Of a stretch of DNA of 64,000 nt, positions 34,664 to 43,140 are shown piece by piece. The number at the start of each line of letters is the position of its first letter. The first letter of the stretch is position 1. This stretch comes from Clostridiales bacterium (lineage in GTDB: Bacteria > Bacillota > Clostridia > Saccharofermentanales > DTU023). Under the pieces are notes generated by a model. The model saw only the letters and a list, made by a program, of their open reading frames with translations, had not been told where the DNA came from and ran no database searches. The DNA lies in assembly GCA_004556455.1 (NCBI GenBank), contig SFGY01000007.1, positions 124,001 through 188,000 of the forward strand, read 5' to 3'. Made by a program: the position numbers and the translations under genes.

Positions 34664-35848
34664 ATGAAAAACCTGAAAAAAAGCTGTGCTCTTTTTGTCC
34701 TCTTTGTCCTGCTCTGCAGCTGTCTCGGCGCCTGTGCGGGAGGAGCGACAGGTTCTGGAACCAGTACATCCACGAATTCAGCACCTGCTGGGAACTCTGA
34801 TGTAGCAAGCTCTGCAGACTCTACTCAAACAAAAAGCGAGAAGGGCGTAGCGGCTAAGACTGGCCCGGAGAATGCAGCGCCCGAAGCAGACGAGAGTAAA
34901 TCAGCGAACCCTGAACCAGGCCAAAAGGAGCTTCACATCGGCATTTTGCAATTCGCTCAGCATCCCTCCCTGGATAACTGCCGAGAGGGGTTCTTAAAGG
35001 GTCTGGCAGAAAGCGGTTTCGTCGAAGGTCAGAATCTCACTGTCGACGTGCAGAATGCCCAGGCCGACATGGGGATTTGCGGCCAGATCGCTGCCCAGTT
35101 TGCCGGAAAAAAGCTTGACCTGATCTGCGCCATTGCGACACCAGCCGCCATGAGTGCCTATAATGCCGCCCAGAGCAAGGGGATCCCCGTGATTTATACC
35201 GCCATCAGCGATCCGGTCGCAGCTCAGCTCGCCGACAGCGATAAAAAACCGCTGGGCGAGGTGACCGGGACGAGTGACCGTCTGCCCATCAAAGAACAGC
35301 TCTCCCTGATTCGTGAAGTCCTTCCTGATGCCAAAAACATCGGCATCCTCTTCAGCACCAGCGAAGCCAACTCCGTCTCCATGCTCGAAGTGTATAAAAA
35401 GCTGGCACCAGAGTACGGCTTTGAAATTGTCGATAGCGGCATCAGCAGCAGTTCCGATATTCCTCTGGCCTGCGATGCCCTTCTCAAAAAGGTCGACGCT
35501 CTCAGCAATCTCACCGACAATACCGTTGTCAACTCCCTGCCCCTCATTCTCAGCAAAGCCAAAGCAAAGAACATTCCCGTTTTTGGCTCAGAAATCGAGC
35601 AGGTTCGTCTGGGCTGTCTGGCCTCCGAAGGCATCGAATACATCTCCCTTGGCAGGCAGACCGGCGCCATGGCCGCAAAAATTCTCCGCGGTGAGGCCAA
35701 AGCTTCCGAGCTGCCCTACGAAGAAATCGCCGAAGCCTGCCTCAGCGTAAATCTCCAGGCCGCCTCTGACCTGGGCATTAAGTTCAGCGACGAGCTCCTC
35801 GCCCGTGCCGTAGAAAAATTCACTGAGATCAGCAGCGCAAATAAATAA
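34664..35848 (+). CDS. trpX: ABC transporter substrate-binding lipoprotein (TrpX-like)
   Basis: The start is ATG 34664 (MKNLKKSCALFVLF) with GGAG upstream; the longer frame from 34571 runs through the leader. The 394-residue protein is a lipoprotein with lipobox LGAC and a Ser/Thr/Ala-rich linker (~30-80). A type I binding-protein fold of the ABC_sub_bind family follows (HIGILQFAQHPSLDNCREGF, FVEGQNLTVDVQNAQADMGI, IPVIYTAISDPVAAQLADS, GVAAKTGPENA in the linker). Members of this family with TrpYZ import tryptophan or related compounds. The Trp-type T-box supports tryptophan (inference). Confidence 0.85.
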   Translation: MKNLKKSCALFVLFVLLCSCLGACAGGATGSGTSTSTNSAPAGNSDVASSADSTQTKSEKGVAAKTGPENAAPEADESKSANPEPGQKELHIGILQFAQHPSLDNCREGFLKGLAESGFVEGQNLTVDVQNAQADMGICGQIAAQFAGKKLDLICAIATPAAMSAYNAAQSKGIPVIYTAISDPVAAQLADSDKKPLGEVTGTSDRLPIKEQLSLIREVLPDAKNIGILFSTSEANSVSMLEVYKKLAPEYGFEIVDSGISSSSDIPLACDALLKKVDALSNLTDNTVVNSLPLILSKAKAKNIPVFGSEIEQVRLGCLASEGIEYISLGRQTGAMAAKILRGEAKASELPYEEIAEACLSVNLQAASDLGIKFSDELLARAVEKFTEISSANK

Positions 35849-35927
35849 AACCGCTGCTCTGCTCATATCAGCTCACGCTCTGCGCCGCCAGCTTCCCCTG
35901 CGGCAGTATTAAACTCTTGAGGTGCTC

Positions 35928-36869
35928 ATGGAGATTCTACTTGGCATTCTCGAACAAGGTCTGACCTATGCCTTTCTGGCCCTCGGCCTCTACTTCGCTT
36001 ACATCATCCTTGACTTTCCCGACCTTACCGTGGATGGCAGTTTTCCCCTGGGCGCAGCTGTCAGCGTCTCCCTGAGCCTTGCCGGCCTGCCTCCCCTGCT
36101 GACACTGGTGGCCGCCGCGCTTGCCGGGGCCGCCGCTGGCCTCTGCACGGGCCTCATTCATGTCAAACTGCGGGTCAAGGATCTGCTTGCCGGTCTCATT
36201 ATGCAAACGGCCCTCTATACGGTGAACCTCATGATTGCCGGACGATCCAACGTGCCGATTTTTGACCGGGATACCCTCTTCCAGAATACCCGTATGGATG
36301 CGTTTCTTCCCCCGTCCCTGCAGCCCCTGCGCGTGCTTATCATGATGCTGCCACTGGTCATTTTAATTAAGCTGGCCTGTGACGCCTTTCTCTCAACCCA
36401 GGCCGGTTTTCTTTTAAAGGCCGCAGGCGATAAGCCCAGCCTGGTCTGCAGTCTGGCGCATGATCCCGGCATGGTCAAAGTAGGAGGACTTGCTCTTGCC
36501 AATGCTCTGGTGGCGCTCTCCGGAGCCTGTGTCGCTCAGGAACAGCGTTTTTTTGAAATCTCCATGGGTACAGGCGCCATGCTCATGGGCCTGGCCTCAG
36601 TGATCCTTGGCCTGAAACTTCTGGAGAGTTTTGGCCGCTTGCGTGAGACCACGAAAGTCATTTTAGGTTCTGTGATCTACAAGGCAGTCATCGCCTTCGC
36701 CATTACTCTGGGCCTGCCGCCCAACGCCTTAAAACTGCTGACGGCCCTGACCTTTCTCGTGATTCTGGTGGCCGGAAATGGGCAAATGGCTGCACATTTT
36801 CGTCGCCTCTTCGGCTTGAGCAAGACCTGCACGGAAAGCAAAACCCAAAAGGAGGCCAAAGATGCTTGA
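35928..36869 (+). CDS. trpY: ABC transporter permease (TrpY-like)
   Basis: The 313-residue permease of the branched-chain-like family starts at ATG 35928 with GAGG upstream. It shows eight to nine hydrophobic helices: QGLTYAFLALGLYFAYIILD, FPDLTVDGSFPLGAAVSVSL (the TVDGSFPLGAA segment is typical of TrpXYZ-type permeases) and GTGAMLMGLASVILGLKL. It lies 79 nt after the binding protein and overlaps the ATPase gene by 8 nt. Confidence 0.85.
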   Translation: MEILLGILEQGLTYAFLALGLYFAYIILDFPDLTVDGSFPLGAAVSVSLSLAGLPPLLTLVAAALAGAAAGLCTGLIHVKLRVKDLLAGLIMQTALYTVNLMIAGRSNVPIFDRDTLFQNTRMDAFLPPSLQPLRVLIMMLPLVILIKLACDAFLSTQAGFLLKAAGDKPSLVCSLAHDPGMVKVGGLALANALVALSGACVAQEQRFFEISMGTGAMLMGLASVILGLKLLESFGRLRETTKVILGSVIYKAVIAFAITLGLPPNALKLLTALTFLVILVAGNGQMAAHFRRLFGLSKTCTESKTQKEAKDA

Positions 36870-37641
36870 ACTGCGTCACATTGACTTGAGCTACAATCGC
36901 GGAACTCCCAATGAAGTCCAGCTTTTTGAGGACTTTACTCTCAAGGTGGAAAGCGGACAATTTGTCAGCATCGTGGGCAGCAACGGTTCGGGAAAAACCA
37001 GCCTGCTCAATCTGCTGAGCGGCCGCTTCCGTCCCCAGAAGGGCGAAATTCTGATCGACGGCGAGGACGTGACGAAGCAGGCGGAGCACCTGCATTACCG
37101 CAGTCTCAGCCGGGTTTTTCAGGATCCCTCCGCAGGAACTTCCCCCTCCCTGACGCTGCTGCAAAATCTTGCTCTTGCTGAACATAAAGGGCAGCGCTAT
37201 GGCCTCAGACCCGGAGTTTCGCGCGAGCGCATGGATGATTACCGCAGCCAGCTGGCCGCCTTTGGGCTGGGTTTGGAAAACCGGCTCAACGACAAAGTGA
37301 TAACCCTTTCCGGAGGTCAGCGTCAGGCCGTGGCTCTTCTGATGGCCACTATGACGCCGATCAAAATTTTGCTCCTGGACGAGCATACGGCCGCCCTGGA
37401 CCCCAAAACCGCCGAAGCCATTATGCAGCTGACCCATCAGATCATCCGTGAGAAAAAGCTGACCGCCCTGATGGTCACCCACAATCTGCGTTACAGTCTT
37501 CGTTATGGCGACCGTATTCTCATGATGCACGGCGGCAAGATTCTTCTCGATGCGAACGGTGAAGCCAAAAAGGTACTGCAGCTGGATGATCTTCTCTCCC
37601 GCTTTTACGCGATCAGCATCGAGGCTGGCAACAGCATTTGA
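36862..37641 (+). CDS. trpZ: ABC transporter ATPase (TrpZ-like)
   Basis: The 259-residue ATPase has Walker A GSNGSGKT, Q-loop QDPSAGTSPSLTLLQNLALA, signature LSGGQRQAVALLMA, Walker B ILLLDEHTAALDPKTA (His in place of the usual Pro, as in this subfamily) and H-loop VTHNLRYSLRYGDR. It overlaps the permease gene by 8 nt and completes the three-gene importer. No terminator is seen before the next promoter. Confidence 0.88.
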   Translation: MLELRHIDLSYNRGTPNEVQLFEDFTLKVESGQFVSIVGSNGSGKTSLLNLLSGRFRPQKGEILIDGEDVTKQAEHLHYRSLSRVFQDPSAGTSPSLTLLQNLALAEHKGQRYGLRPGVSRERMDDYRSQLAAFGLGLENRLNDKVITLSGGQRQAVALLMATMTPIKILLLDEHTAALDPKTAEAIMQLTHQIIREKKLTALMVTHNLRYSLRYGDRILMMHGGKILLDANGEAKKVLQLDDLLSRFYAISIEAGNSI

Positions 37642-37665
37642 ACTCTATAAATTTTAGCTGCACCC

Positions 37666-37695
37666 TTGTCAGACTTTCCGTGCTTCAGGTATAAT
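37666..37695 (+). promoter_or_regulatory. Promoter of the lysine-fermentation operon
   Basis: TTGTCA (37666-37671), an 18-nt spacer and a perfect TATAAT (37690-37695), 46 nt before the lysine riboswitch. Confidence 0.65.
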
Positions 37696-37740
37696 TGGCT
37701 GGCAAAGCAAGCAAACTTACGCAAAAATCTAGCACAATCA

Positions 37741-37901
37741 ACAATAGAGGCGCGGCGTTTGGGTAGTCTTCCAACATTTCCGGACCGGGAAGGGAGATGA
37801 AGTCTTCGCCGCCGAAGAGGGAAAGACGGGTCCACGTCTTTTTTCTCTGGTGAAGGGCAGGAATTGTCCTCCACTGTCATGCCGGGGCATGGAGCGCTAT
37901 G
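37741..37901 (+). ncRNA. Lysine riboswitch (L-box)
   Basis: The sequence has the L-box core elements in order: AGAGGCGC, GGGAAGGGAGATGAAG, GCCGAAGAGGG, GGTGAAGGGCAGG, CCACTGTCAT and TGGAGCGCTAT. The closing stem P1 pairs ATAG near 37744 with CTAT at 37897-37900. It precedes kal-kce-kdd-kamA, which degrade lysine. Because the 3' strand of P1 overlaps the 5' arm of the terminator, bound lysine should prevent termination and switch the operon on. Activating L-boxes before lysine-catabolic operons have been predicted in other anaerobes. Confidence 0.85.
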
Positions 37902-37933
37902 TGTGAATCTTCACACATAGCCTTTTTCTTTTT
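37896..37933 (+). terminator. Riboswitch-controlled terminator
   Basis: GCTATGTGTGAA (37896-37907) and TTCACACATAGC (37910-37921) form a perfect 12-bp stem followed by CTTTTTCTTTTT. Its first bases are shared with riboswitch P1. Confidence 0.85.
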
Positions 37934-37964
37934 GCGGAACTTTTGTCTGAGAGCTTCTTCGCAA

Positions 37965-38060
37965 AGCTGTGCTCTGAGAAAAGCTGTGCTCCAGGCTGAG
38001 TTGTACTCAAAGCTGAGTTGTCTAAGCTTTTAAGCTACTTTTAAGCTATTAGTGAAACGC
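37965..38060 (+). repeat. Degenerate short tandem repeats before kal
   Basis: Units beginning AAAGCTGTGCTC (twice), GCTGAGTTGTACTCA, AAGCTGAGTTGTCT and three AAGCTnnTTnn versions follow one another at 10-16-nt steps between the terminator and the kal ribosome site. Confidence 0.5.
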
Positions 38061-38101
38061 TATAAGTTAAAAAAAATAAAGTCATAAAGGAGAAACGAAG
38101 T

Positions 38102-38485
38102 ATGGAAGATGTTGTCATCCGTTTACGCATGAGTCAGGGAGACGCCCACTATGGCGGAAATCTGGTCGATGGGGCCAAAATGCTGCAGCTTTTCGGCGAC
38201 GTGGCGACCGAACTCCTCATCCGCCGCGACGGCGACGAAGGTCTCTTTGTTGCCTACGATCTCGTTGAATTTAAAGCTCCCGTGTATGCCGGAGATTATA
38301 TTGAGGCCCGCGGCCGCATTGAAAAGGAAGGGAACAGCTCTCGTTCGATGAGCTTTGAAGCTTATAAAGTCATCACCGCCCGTCCGGATATCTCTGCTTC
38401 AGCCTGCGATGTCCTGGATGAGCCTCTGCTCGTCTGCCGTGCCCATGGCACCTGCGTCACACCAAAAACAAATCAGCGCAAATAA
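38102..38485 (+). CDS. kal: 3-aminobutyryl-CoA ammonia-lyase
   Basis: The 127-residue hotdog-fold enzyme removes ammonia from L-3-aminobutyryl-CoA to give crotonyl-CoA, the last dedicated step of lysine fermentation. The segments [20 protein letters not shown] and [20 protein letters not shown] match the family, and the size is the usual ~127. AAGGAG precedes the start. It is first in the operon behind the lysine riboswitch; kce follows after 38 nt. Confidence 0.92.
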   Translation: MEDVVIRLRMSQGDAHYGGNLVDGAKMLQLFGDVATELLIRRDGDEGLFVAYDLVEFKAPVYAGDYIEARGRIEKEGNSSRSMSFEAYKVITARPDISASACDVLDEPLLVCRAHGTCVTPKTNQRK

Positions 38486-38523
38486 ACGTCCAATATTCAT
38501 AAAGCAAAGTTCAAGGAGGTTTT

Positions 38524-39378
38524 ATGTCTGCTCAGAAAAGAAAAGTCATCATCACGGCTGCCATCAGCGGGGCCGAAGTCACCCAGGAAATGAACCCCAA
38601 CGTTCCCTATACCCTGGAACAGTATGTGCGTGAGGCAAAGGGCGCAGCACAGGCCGGCGCCTCCATCATCCATCTTCATGCGAGATTCGACGATGGCACG
38701 CCCACCCAGGACCGCGAGCGTTTCCGCGTCCTCATCGACGGCATCCGCGAGGCCTGCCCCGAGGTCATTATTCAGCCGTCCACCGGCGGCGCAACGGGCA
38801 TGTCTGCTGACGAACGCCTGCAGCCCCTCGAACTTGATCCTGAGATGGCAAGCCTCGACGCCGGCACTTTAAACTTTGGCGGCGACGAGATCTTCGTCAA
38901 TACCGAAAATATGATCATCGACTTTGCCGCCCGCATGCAGAAGCGCGGTGTGATGCCTGAAATCGAGGTTTTCGACAAGAGCATGATTGACATGGCTCTG
39001 CGCCTCCACCGCAAGGGCAAGATCGTTGCACCGCTGCACTTTAATCTGGTTATGGGCGTCAATGGCGGCATCACCGGAACCCCGCGCGACCTGGAATTCC
39101 TCGTGCACTCCCTGCCTGACGATGCCACCTTTACGGTTTCCGGCGTCGGCCAGAGCCAGCTCAGCATGAACGTCATGGCCATGCTTCTCGGCGGTCATGT
39201 GCGCGTCGGCTTTGAGGACAACCTGATGATGGATCGCGGCGTGCTCGCTGACTCCAACGCCCAATTTGTCGAGCGCATCGTGCGCATCGCCCATGAACTC
39301 AATCTGGAAATCGCCACGCCCTCAGAGGCCCGCGAAATCCTGCGCATTGACGAACACAAAAAGCTGCGCAGCATTTAA
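38524..39378 (+). CDS. kce: 3-keto-5-aminohexanoate cleavage enzyme
   Basis: The 284-residue BKACE-family enzyme converts 3-keto-5-aminohexanoate and acetyl-CoA into 3-aminobutyryl-CoA and acetoacetate. Family features are KVIITAAISGAEVTQEMNPN, the metal-binding HLHAR near residue 43, QPSTGG and GHVRVGFEDNLMMDRG. A strong AAGGAGG precedes the start. It links the C6 backbone to two C4 products; the acetoacetate is presumably taken up by the acetoacetyl-CoA synthetase at the end of the operon. Confidence 0.95.
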   Translation: MSAQKRKVIITAAISGAEVTQEMNPNVPYTLEQYVREAKGAAQAGASIIHLHARFDDGTPTQDRERFRVLIDGIREACPEVIIQPSTGGATGMSADERLQPLELDPEMASLDAGTLNFGGDEIFVNTENMIIDFAARMQKRGVMPEIEVFDKSMIDMALRLHRKGKIVAPLHFNLVMGVNGGITGTPRDLEFLVHSLPDDATFTVSGVGQSQLSMNVMAMLLGGHVRVGFEDNLMMDRGVLADSNAQFVERIVRIAHELNLEIATPSEAREILRIDEHKKLRSI

Positions 39379-39453
39379 GCTCGATGACCGCTGGTCTCAG
39401 CCTTAAAAATATTTATATAAATTCTTATTAAAGAAATCAGGAGGAAAACATTT

Positions 39454-40488
39454 ATGGCCAAAGGCAACAAGTACGGCGCTCACCGCGTCATCGAACCGCA
39501 GGGACTGCTCCCTCAGGCAGCAAAAAAGATCGACAACACGATGGAAATTTATGATAACGAGATTCTCGTGGATGTCTCCGCTCTGAACATCGACTCGGCC
39601 AGCTTTCACCAGCTCTGGGAAGCCGCCGGTCACGATGAAGAAAAATTAAAACAGTCAATCCTCGATATCGTCGCCGAGCGCGGCAAAATGCAGAACCCTG
39701 TCACAGGTTCCGGCGGAATGCTCATGGGCACCATTGCCCAGATCGGCAAGGACCTGAAGGATCGCGACGTCAAGGTGGGCGACCGCATTGCGACCCTGGT
39801 CTCCCTCTCAACCACTCCCCTGCAAATTAAAAAGATCCTGAAGGTTTACCCCCAGATCGACCGCGTCGAGATTGAGGGCCAGGCCATTCTCTTCGAGAGC
39901 GGCATCTACGCAAAGCTGCCGGAAGACATGAGTGAAAACCTCGCTCTCGCGGCTCTGGACGTGGCCGGCGCTCCAGCCCAGACGGCCAATATCGTCAAAC
40001 CTAATGATTCTGTGCTGATTCTCGGCGCTGGCGGCAAGAGCGGTATGCTCATTGCTTATGAGGCCATGAAACGTGTCGGGCCCTGCGGCAATGTGGTTGG
40101 CATGAGCCATAATGACCGTCCGAAGGACACCCTCCTGAATAATCACTTTGTCCATCAATTCTTTGTCGCCGATGCGAAGAACCCCGTCGAAGTCCTTGAC
40201 AAGGCCCTTGCCTGCAATAACGGCAAAGAGTATGACGTCGCCATCAACGTGGTCAACATCGACGGCACCGAGATGTCCAGCATCCTGCCCGTGCGCGACG
40301 GCGGCCTCGTTTACTTCTTCAGCATGGCCACCAGCTTTACCCGCGCGGCTCTGGGCGCTGAGGGCGTCGGCAAGGATGTCACCATGATCATGGGCAACGG
40401 CTATACCAAAAACCATGCCGAAATCACCCTCTCCGAACTCCGCGAGTGCCCTGCGCTGAAGGAGTATTTCGAAAAGCACTATCTCTGA
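39454..40488 (+). CDS. kdd: L-erythro-3,5-diaminohexanoate dehydrogenase
   Basis: The 344-residue NAD-dependent enzyme oxidatively deaminates 3,5-diaminohexanoate to 3-keto-5-aminohexanoate. It begins NKYGAHRVIEPQGLLPQAAK, has NPVTGSGGMLMGTIAQIG and the nucleotide-binding SVLILGAGGKSGMLIAYEA near residue 190. AGGAGG precedes the start. It supplies the substrate for Kce and is 189 nt before kamA. That gap contains a hairpin at 40551-40587 but no T-run. Confidence 0.95.
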   Translation: MAKGNKYGAHRVIEPQGLLPQAAKKIDNTMEIYDNEILVDVSALNIDSASFHQLWEAAGHDEEKLKQSILDIVAERGKMQNPVTGSGGMLMGTIAQIGKDLKDRDVKVGDRIATLVSLSTTPLQIKKILKVYPQIDRVEIEGQAILFESGIYAKLPEDMSENLALAALDVAGAPAQTANIVKPNDSVLILGAGGKSGMLIAYEAMKRVGPCGNVVGMSHNDRPKDTLLNNHFVHQFFVADAKNPVEVLDKALACNNGKEYDVAINVVNIDGTEMSSILPVRDGGLVYFFSMATSFTRAALGAEGVGKDVTMIMGNGYTKNHAEITLSELRECPALKEYFEKHYL

Positions 40489-40677
40489 TCTGAGCGCGTG
40501 GCGAGGGCAGGCCTATTGCACACGTAAGACACAGATCCCACGGATCACACGGGAGCGAGGAGATGCAAGCCACCCTCCTCGCCTCCCCTTTATCACTCCC
40601 GGAGCAGAAACAGCGATCTTTTGAACGCAAATGCAGTCCGAGCTCGCTGTCGCTTTCGGGTGAAGGAGAACCTTAAG

Positions 40678-41976
40678 ATGAATGCCAACGAAAAATACAT
40701 CAACCGCAAGGGAGAAGCCCGCCGTCGCGAGCTTTTTCCCGACGTGTCCGACAAAGACTGGAATGACTGGCACTGGCAGGTCAGCCACCGCATTGACAGT
40801 ATCGATCAACTGAAAAAACTCCTGCCCATGAGTGAAGAGCAGCTGGCCGGGGCCGAAAAGGCTCTGCAACTCTTTCGCATGGCGATCACCCCTTATTATC
40901 TGACCTTGATTGACCCCGAAGATCCCTTTGATCCGGTGAGGCAGCAATCCGTGCCGACCGCCGATGAGGCCTGGCGCGCCCCCGAAGATCTCGTCGACCC
41001 CCTGGAAGAGGACGAAGATTCTCCGGTTCCCGGCCTGACGCATCGTTATCCGGACCGCGTACTCTTCCTCATCACCGACATGTGCTCCATGTACTGCCGC
41101 CACTGCACCCGCCGCCGCCTCGCCGGCCAGAAGGATGGCGCCAGGAGCCAGGCGGATATCGATGCCTGCATCGACTACATCCGCAATAAGCCGATGGTGC
41201 GCGATGTCCTGCTTTCCGGCGGCGACGCTCTGCTCATGGGCGATGAACGCCTCGAATACATTCTGCGCAAGCTGCGCGAGATCGATCACGTGGAGGTCAT
41301 ACGCCTCGGCAGCCGCACCCCGGTCGTCCTGCCCCAGCGCATCACGCCTGAACTTTGCGCCATGCTGAAAAAATACCATCCGGTCTGGCTCAACACGCAT
41401 TTCAATCACCCCAATGAAATCACCCCCGAGAGCCAGGAGGCCTGCGCGCGCCTGGCCGACGCGGGCATTCCTCTGGGCAACCAGTCCGTCCTGCTGCGCG
41501 GCGTCAACGACTGTGTTCATGTCATGCGCAAGCTTGTGAACGGCCTTGTTTACATTCGCGTGCGTCCTTACTACATCTACCAGTGCGACCTCTCGCTGGG
41601 ACTTTCGCACTTCCGCACCCCGGTCTCCAAAGGCATCGAGATCATTGAAGGTCTGCGTGGCCATACCTCCGGCTTCTGTGTACCCACCTTTGTCGTGGAC
41701 GCTCCGGGCGGCGGCGGTAAAATTCCCGTCATGCCGGACTACGTCATTTCGCAGAACCCCGGGCATGTCGTCCTGCGCAACTACGAGGGGGTCATCACCA
41801 CCTACAAAGAGCCGGAAACTTATCACCAGGACTGCCACTGCGAGGTTTGCAGCGGCCAGCGCAAGGTCATCAACGTCGGCGTCTCCAAGCTTCTGGCCGG
41901 AGATGAGATGTGCATTGAACCGAAAGTTCTCCTGCGCAAAGTCAAAGTCGATGACGAACACAATTATTACGAATAA
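40678..41976 (+). CDS. kamA: Lysine 2,3-aminomutase
   Basis: The start is ATG 40678 with AAGGAG upstream; the open frame begins 57 nt earlier without a signal. The 432-residue radical-SAM enzyme has the cluster motif C136-x3-C140-x2-C143 (CSMYCRHC), the SAM region [13 protein letters not shown] and the PLP lysine region [20 protein letters not shown]-terminal zinc-site cysteines lie in DCHCEVCSG. It converts L-lysine to L-beta-lysine, the entry step of the pathway. It overlaps kamB by 26 nt. Confidence 0.95.
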   Translation: MNANEKYINRKGEARRRELFPDVSDKDWNDWHWQVSHRIDSIDQLKKLLPMSEEQLAGAEKALQLFRMAITPYYLTLIDPEDPFDPVRQQSVPTADEAWRAPEDLVDPLEEDEDSPVPGLTHRYPDRVLFLITDMCSMYCRHCTRRRLAGQKDGARSQADIDACIDYIRNKPMVRDVLLSGGDALLMGDERLEYILRKLREIDHVEVIRLGSRTPVVLPQRITPELCAMLKKYHPVWLNTHFNHPNEITPESQEACARLADAGIPLGNQSVLLRGVNDCVHVMRKLVNGLVYIRVRPYYIYQCDLSLGLSHFRTPVSKGIEIIEGLRGHTSGFCVPTFVVDAPGGGGKIPVMPDYVISQNPGHVVLRNYEGVITTYKEPETYHQDCHCEVCSGQRKVINVGVSKLLAGDEMCIEPKVLLRKVKVDDEHNYYE

Positions 41977-43039
41977 ACGGCCCACATCCGCGGAACTCCT
42001 TGAGCTCACGGGGGTCCGTGAGCTCTCTTCTCTCGCCTTCATCGGTCTTTCCAAGAATGCGGGCAAGACGAGCAGTCTTAACCACCTGCTCATGGCCTGT
42101 ATGAATGAAGGTTTTGAACGGCCTCTGGCCCTGACCTCCATCGGCCGCGATGGCGAGGAAAGCGACGTCGTCACCCAGACGGAAAAGCCCCGCATCTATG
42201 CCCCGGCAGGGAGTCTGCTGCTCACGGCGACCGGTTCTCTGCAGCGCTCCGACGCCCTGCTGGACATTCTTGAATTAAGTGGGATATATACGGCTTTTGG
42301 CGAAATTGCCCTCTGCCGTGTGCTCATTTCCGGCTATGTCGAACTGGCCGGGCCCTCCATGGCTCAGGAGCTGAAACTGTGCGAAGCCCTTTTGCGCCGG
42401 ACTGCGCCGGACGCCCTTTATCTCATCGACGGCGCGCTGTCGCGGCGTTCACCTGCCGGTGGAGGCCTCAGTGAAGCGGCTGTGCTGGCCTTTAATGCCG
42501 GCCACAGCGGGCGCATCTCAGAGCTGCTGCACTCCTGCCGGCACGCTCTGCGGCTGTTAACCCTGCCAGCCGTTGATCTGGATCTTCAAAGGAAATTGGC
42601 CTCTGCCCTCGGAGAGAATCAGGAAGATCTTCGTGCACTTGCCCTGGGAAAAAACGAAAGCTTCCGCCCGCTTCGCCTACATACGCTCCTGGGCGGTGAC
42701 GAACTGCGCGATTTCGTCGACAGCTCCGATCGCGGACTTATGTTGCGAGGAGCCCTCACGGACCGCAGCGCTACGGCCCTGCTAAAAGCGCGGAGGGCAC
42801 GCTCTTTCCGCCTCATTGCCGAGGACGGCACGCGTATTTTTCTCAGCCCCGCCAAGCTGAGAGAGCTGGAAACTGCGGGCATCGAACTGAACGTTCTCTG
42901 CCCCCTGCGCCTGCTCTGGCTGGCCTTTAATCCCCGCCTGGATGACGGCAGTCCCCTCTCGTCCACGGAGATTCTGCCCCGGCTTCAGGCCGAATTGCCC
43001 CTGCCGGTTTTCGATCTCGGCCCGGCCCTCATGGTCTAG
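41951..43039 (+). CDS. kamB: KamB, P-loop protein of the lysine-fermentation operon
   Basis: The 362-residue protein has a Walker A motif [11 protein letters not shown] near residue 27 and an NTPase-like N-terminal half ([36 protein letters not shown]). The C-terminal half is unlike proteins I know. KamB occurs between kamA and kamC in lysine-fermenting bacteria; its role is not established and may be enzyme maintenance or cofactor handling. ATG 41951 lies inside kamA with no clear ribosome site, so translational coupling is likely; the open frame extends much further upstream only as an overlap artefact. Confidence 0.8.
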   Translation: MTNTIITNKRPTSAELLELTGVRELSSLAFIGLSKNAGKTSSLNHLLMACMNEGFERPLALTSIGRDGEESDVVTQTEKPRIYAPAGSLLLTATGSLQRSDALLDILELSGIYTAFGEIALCRVLISGYVELAGPSMAQELKLCEALLRRTAPDALYLIDGALSRRSPAGGGLSEAAVLAFNAGHSGRISELLHSCRHALRLLTLPAVDLDLQRKLASALGENQEDLRALALGKNESFRPLRLHTLLGGDELRDFVDSSDRGLMLRGALTDRSATALLKARRARSFRLIAEDGTRIFLSPAKLRELETAGIELNVLCPLRLLWLAFNPRLDDGSPLSSTEILPRLQAELPLPVFDLGPALMV

Positions 43040-43060
43040 ATCCCAGTCGGCCCGCTTGGC

Positions 43061-43130
43061 CAGGGAGTTTAGACCGAGAAGTTTAGGCCGAAAGTTTAGG
43101 CCTGGAATTTCAGGCCGGGAAGTTTAGAAA
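43061..43130 (+). repeat. Five ~14-nt tandem units between kamB and kamC
   Basis: Units CAGGGAGTTTAGAC, CGAGAAGTTTAGGC, CGAAAGTTTAGGC, CTGGAATTTCAGGC and CGGGAAGTTTAGAAA follow directly from 43061 to 43130. The last runs into the kamC ribosome site. Confidence 0.75.
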
Positions 43131-43140
43131 GGAGTTTATC

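Noticed and set aside
41546..41950. Longer KamB starting inside kamA
   Set aside because: The extension is only the overlap frame of kamA; no homologous N-terminus or ribosome site supports it.
40513..42195. 560-codon minus-strand frame opposite kamA
   Set aside because: It mirrors kamA codons in a GC-rich gene, has no ribosome site and no recognisable domain.
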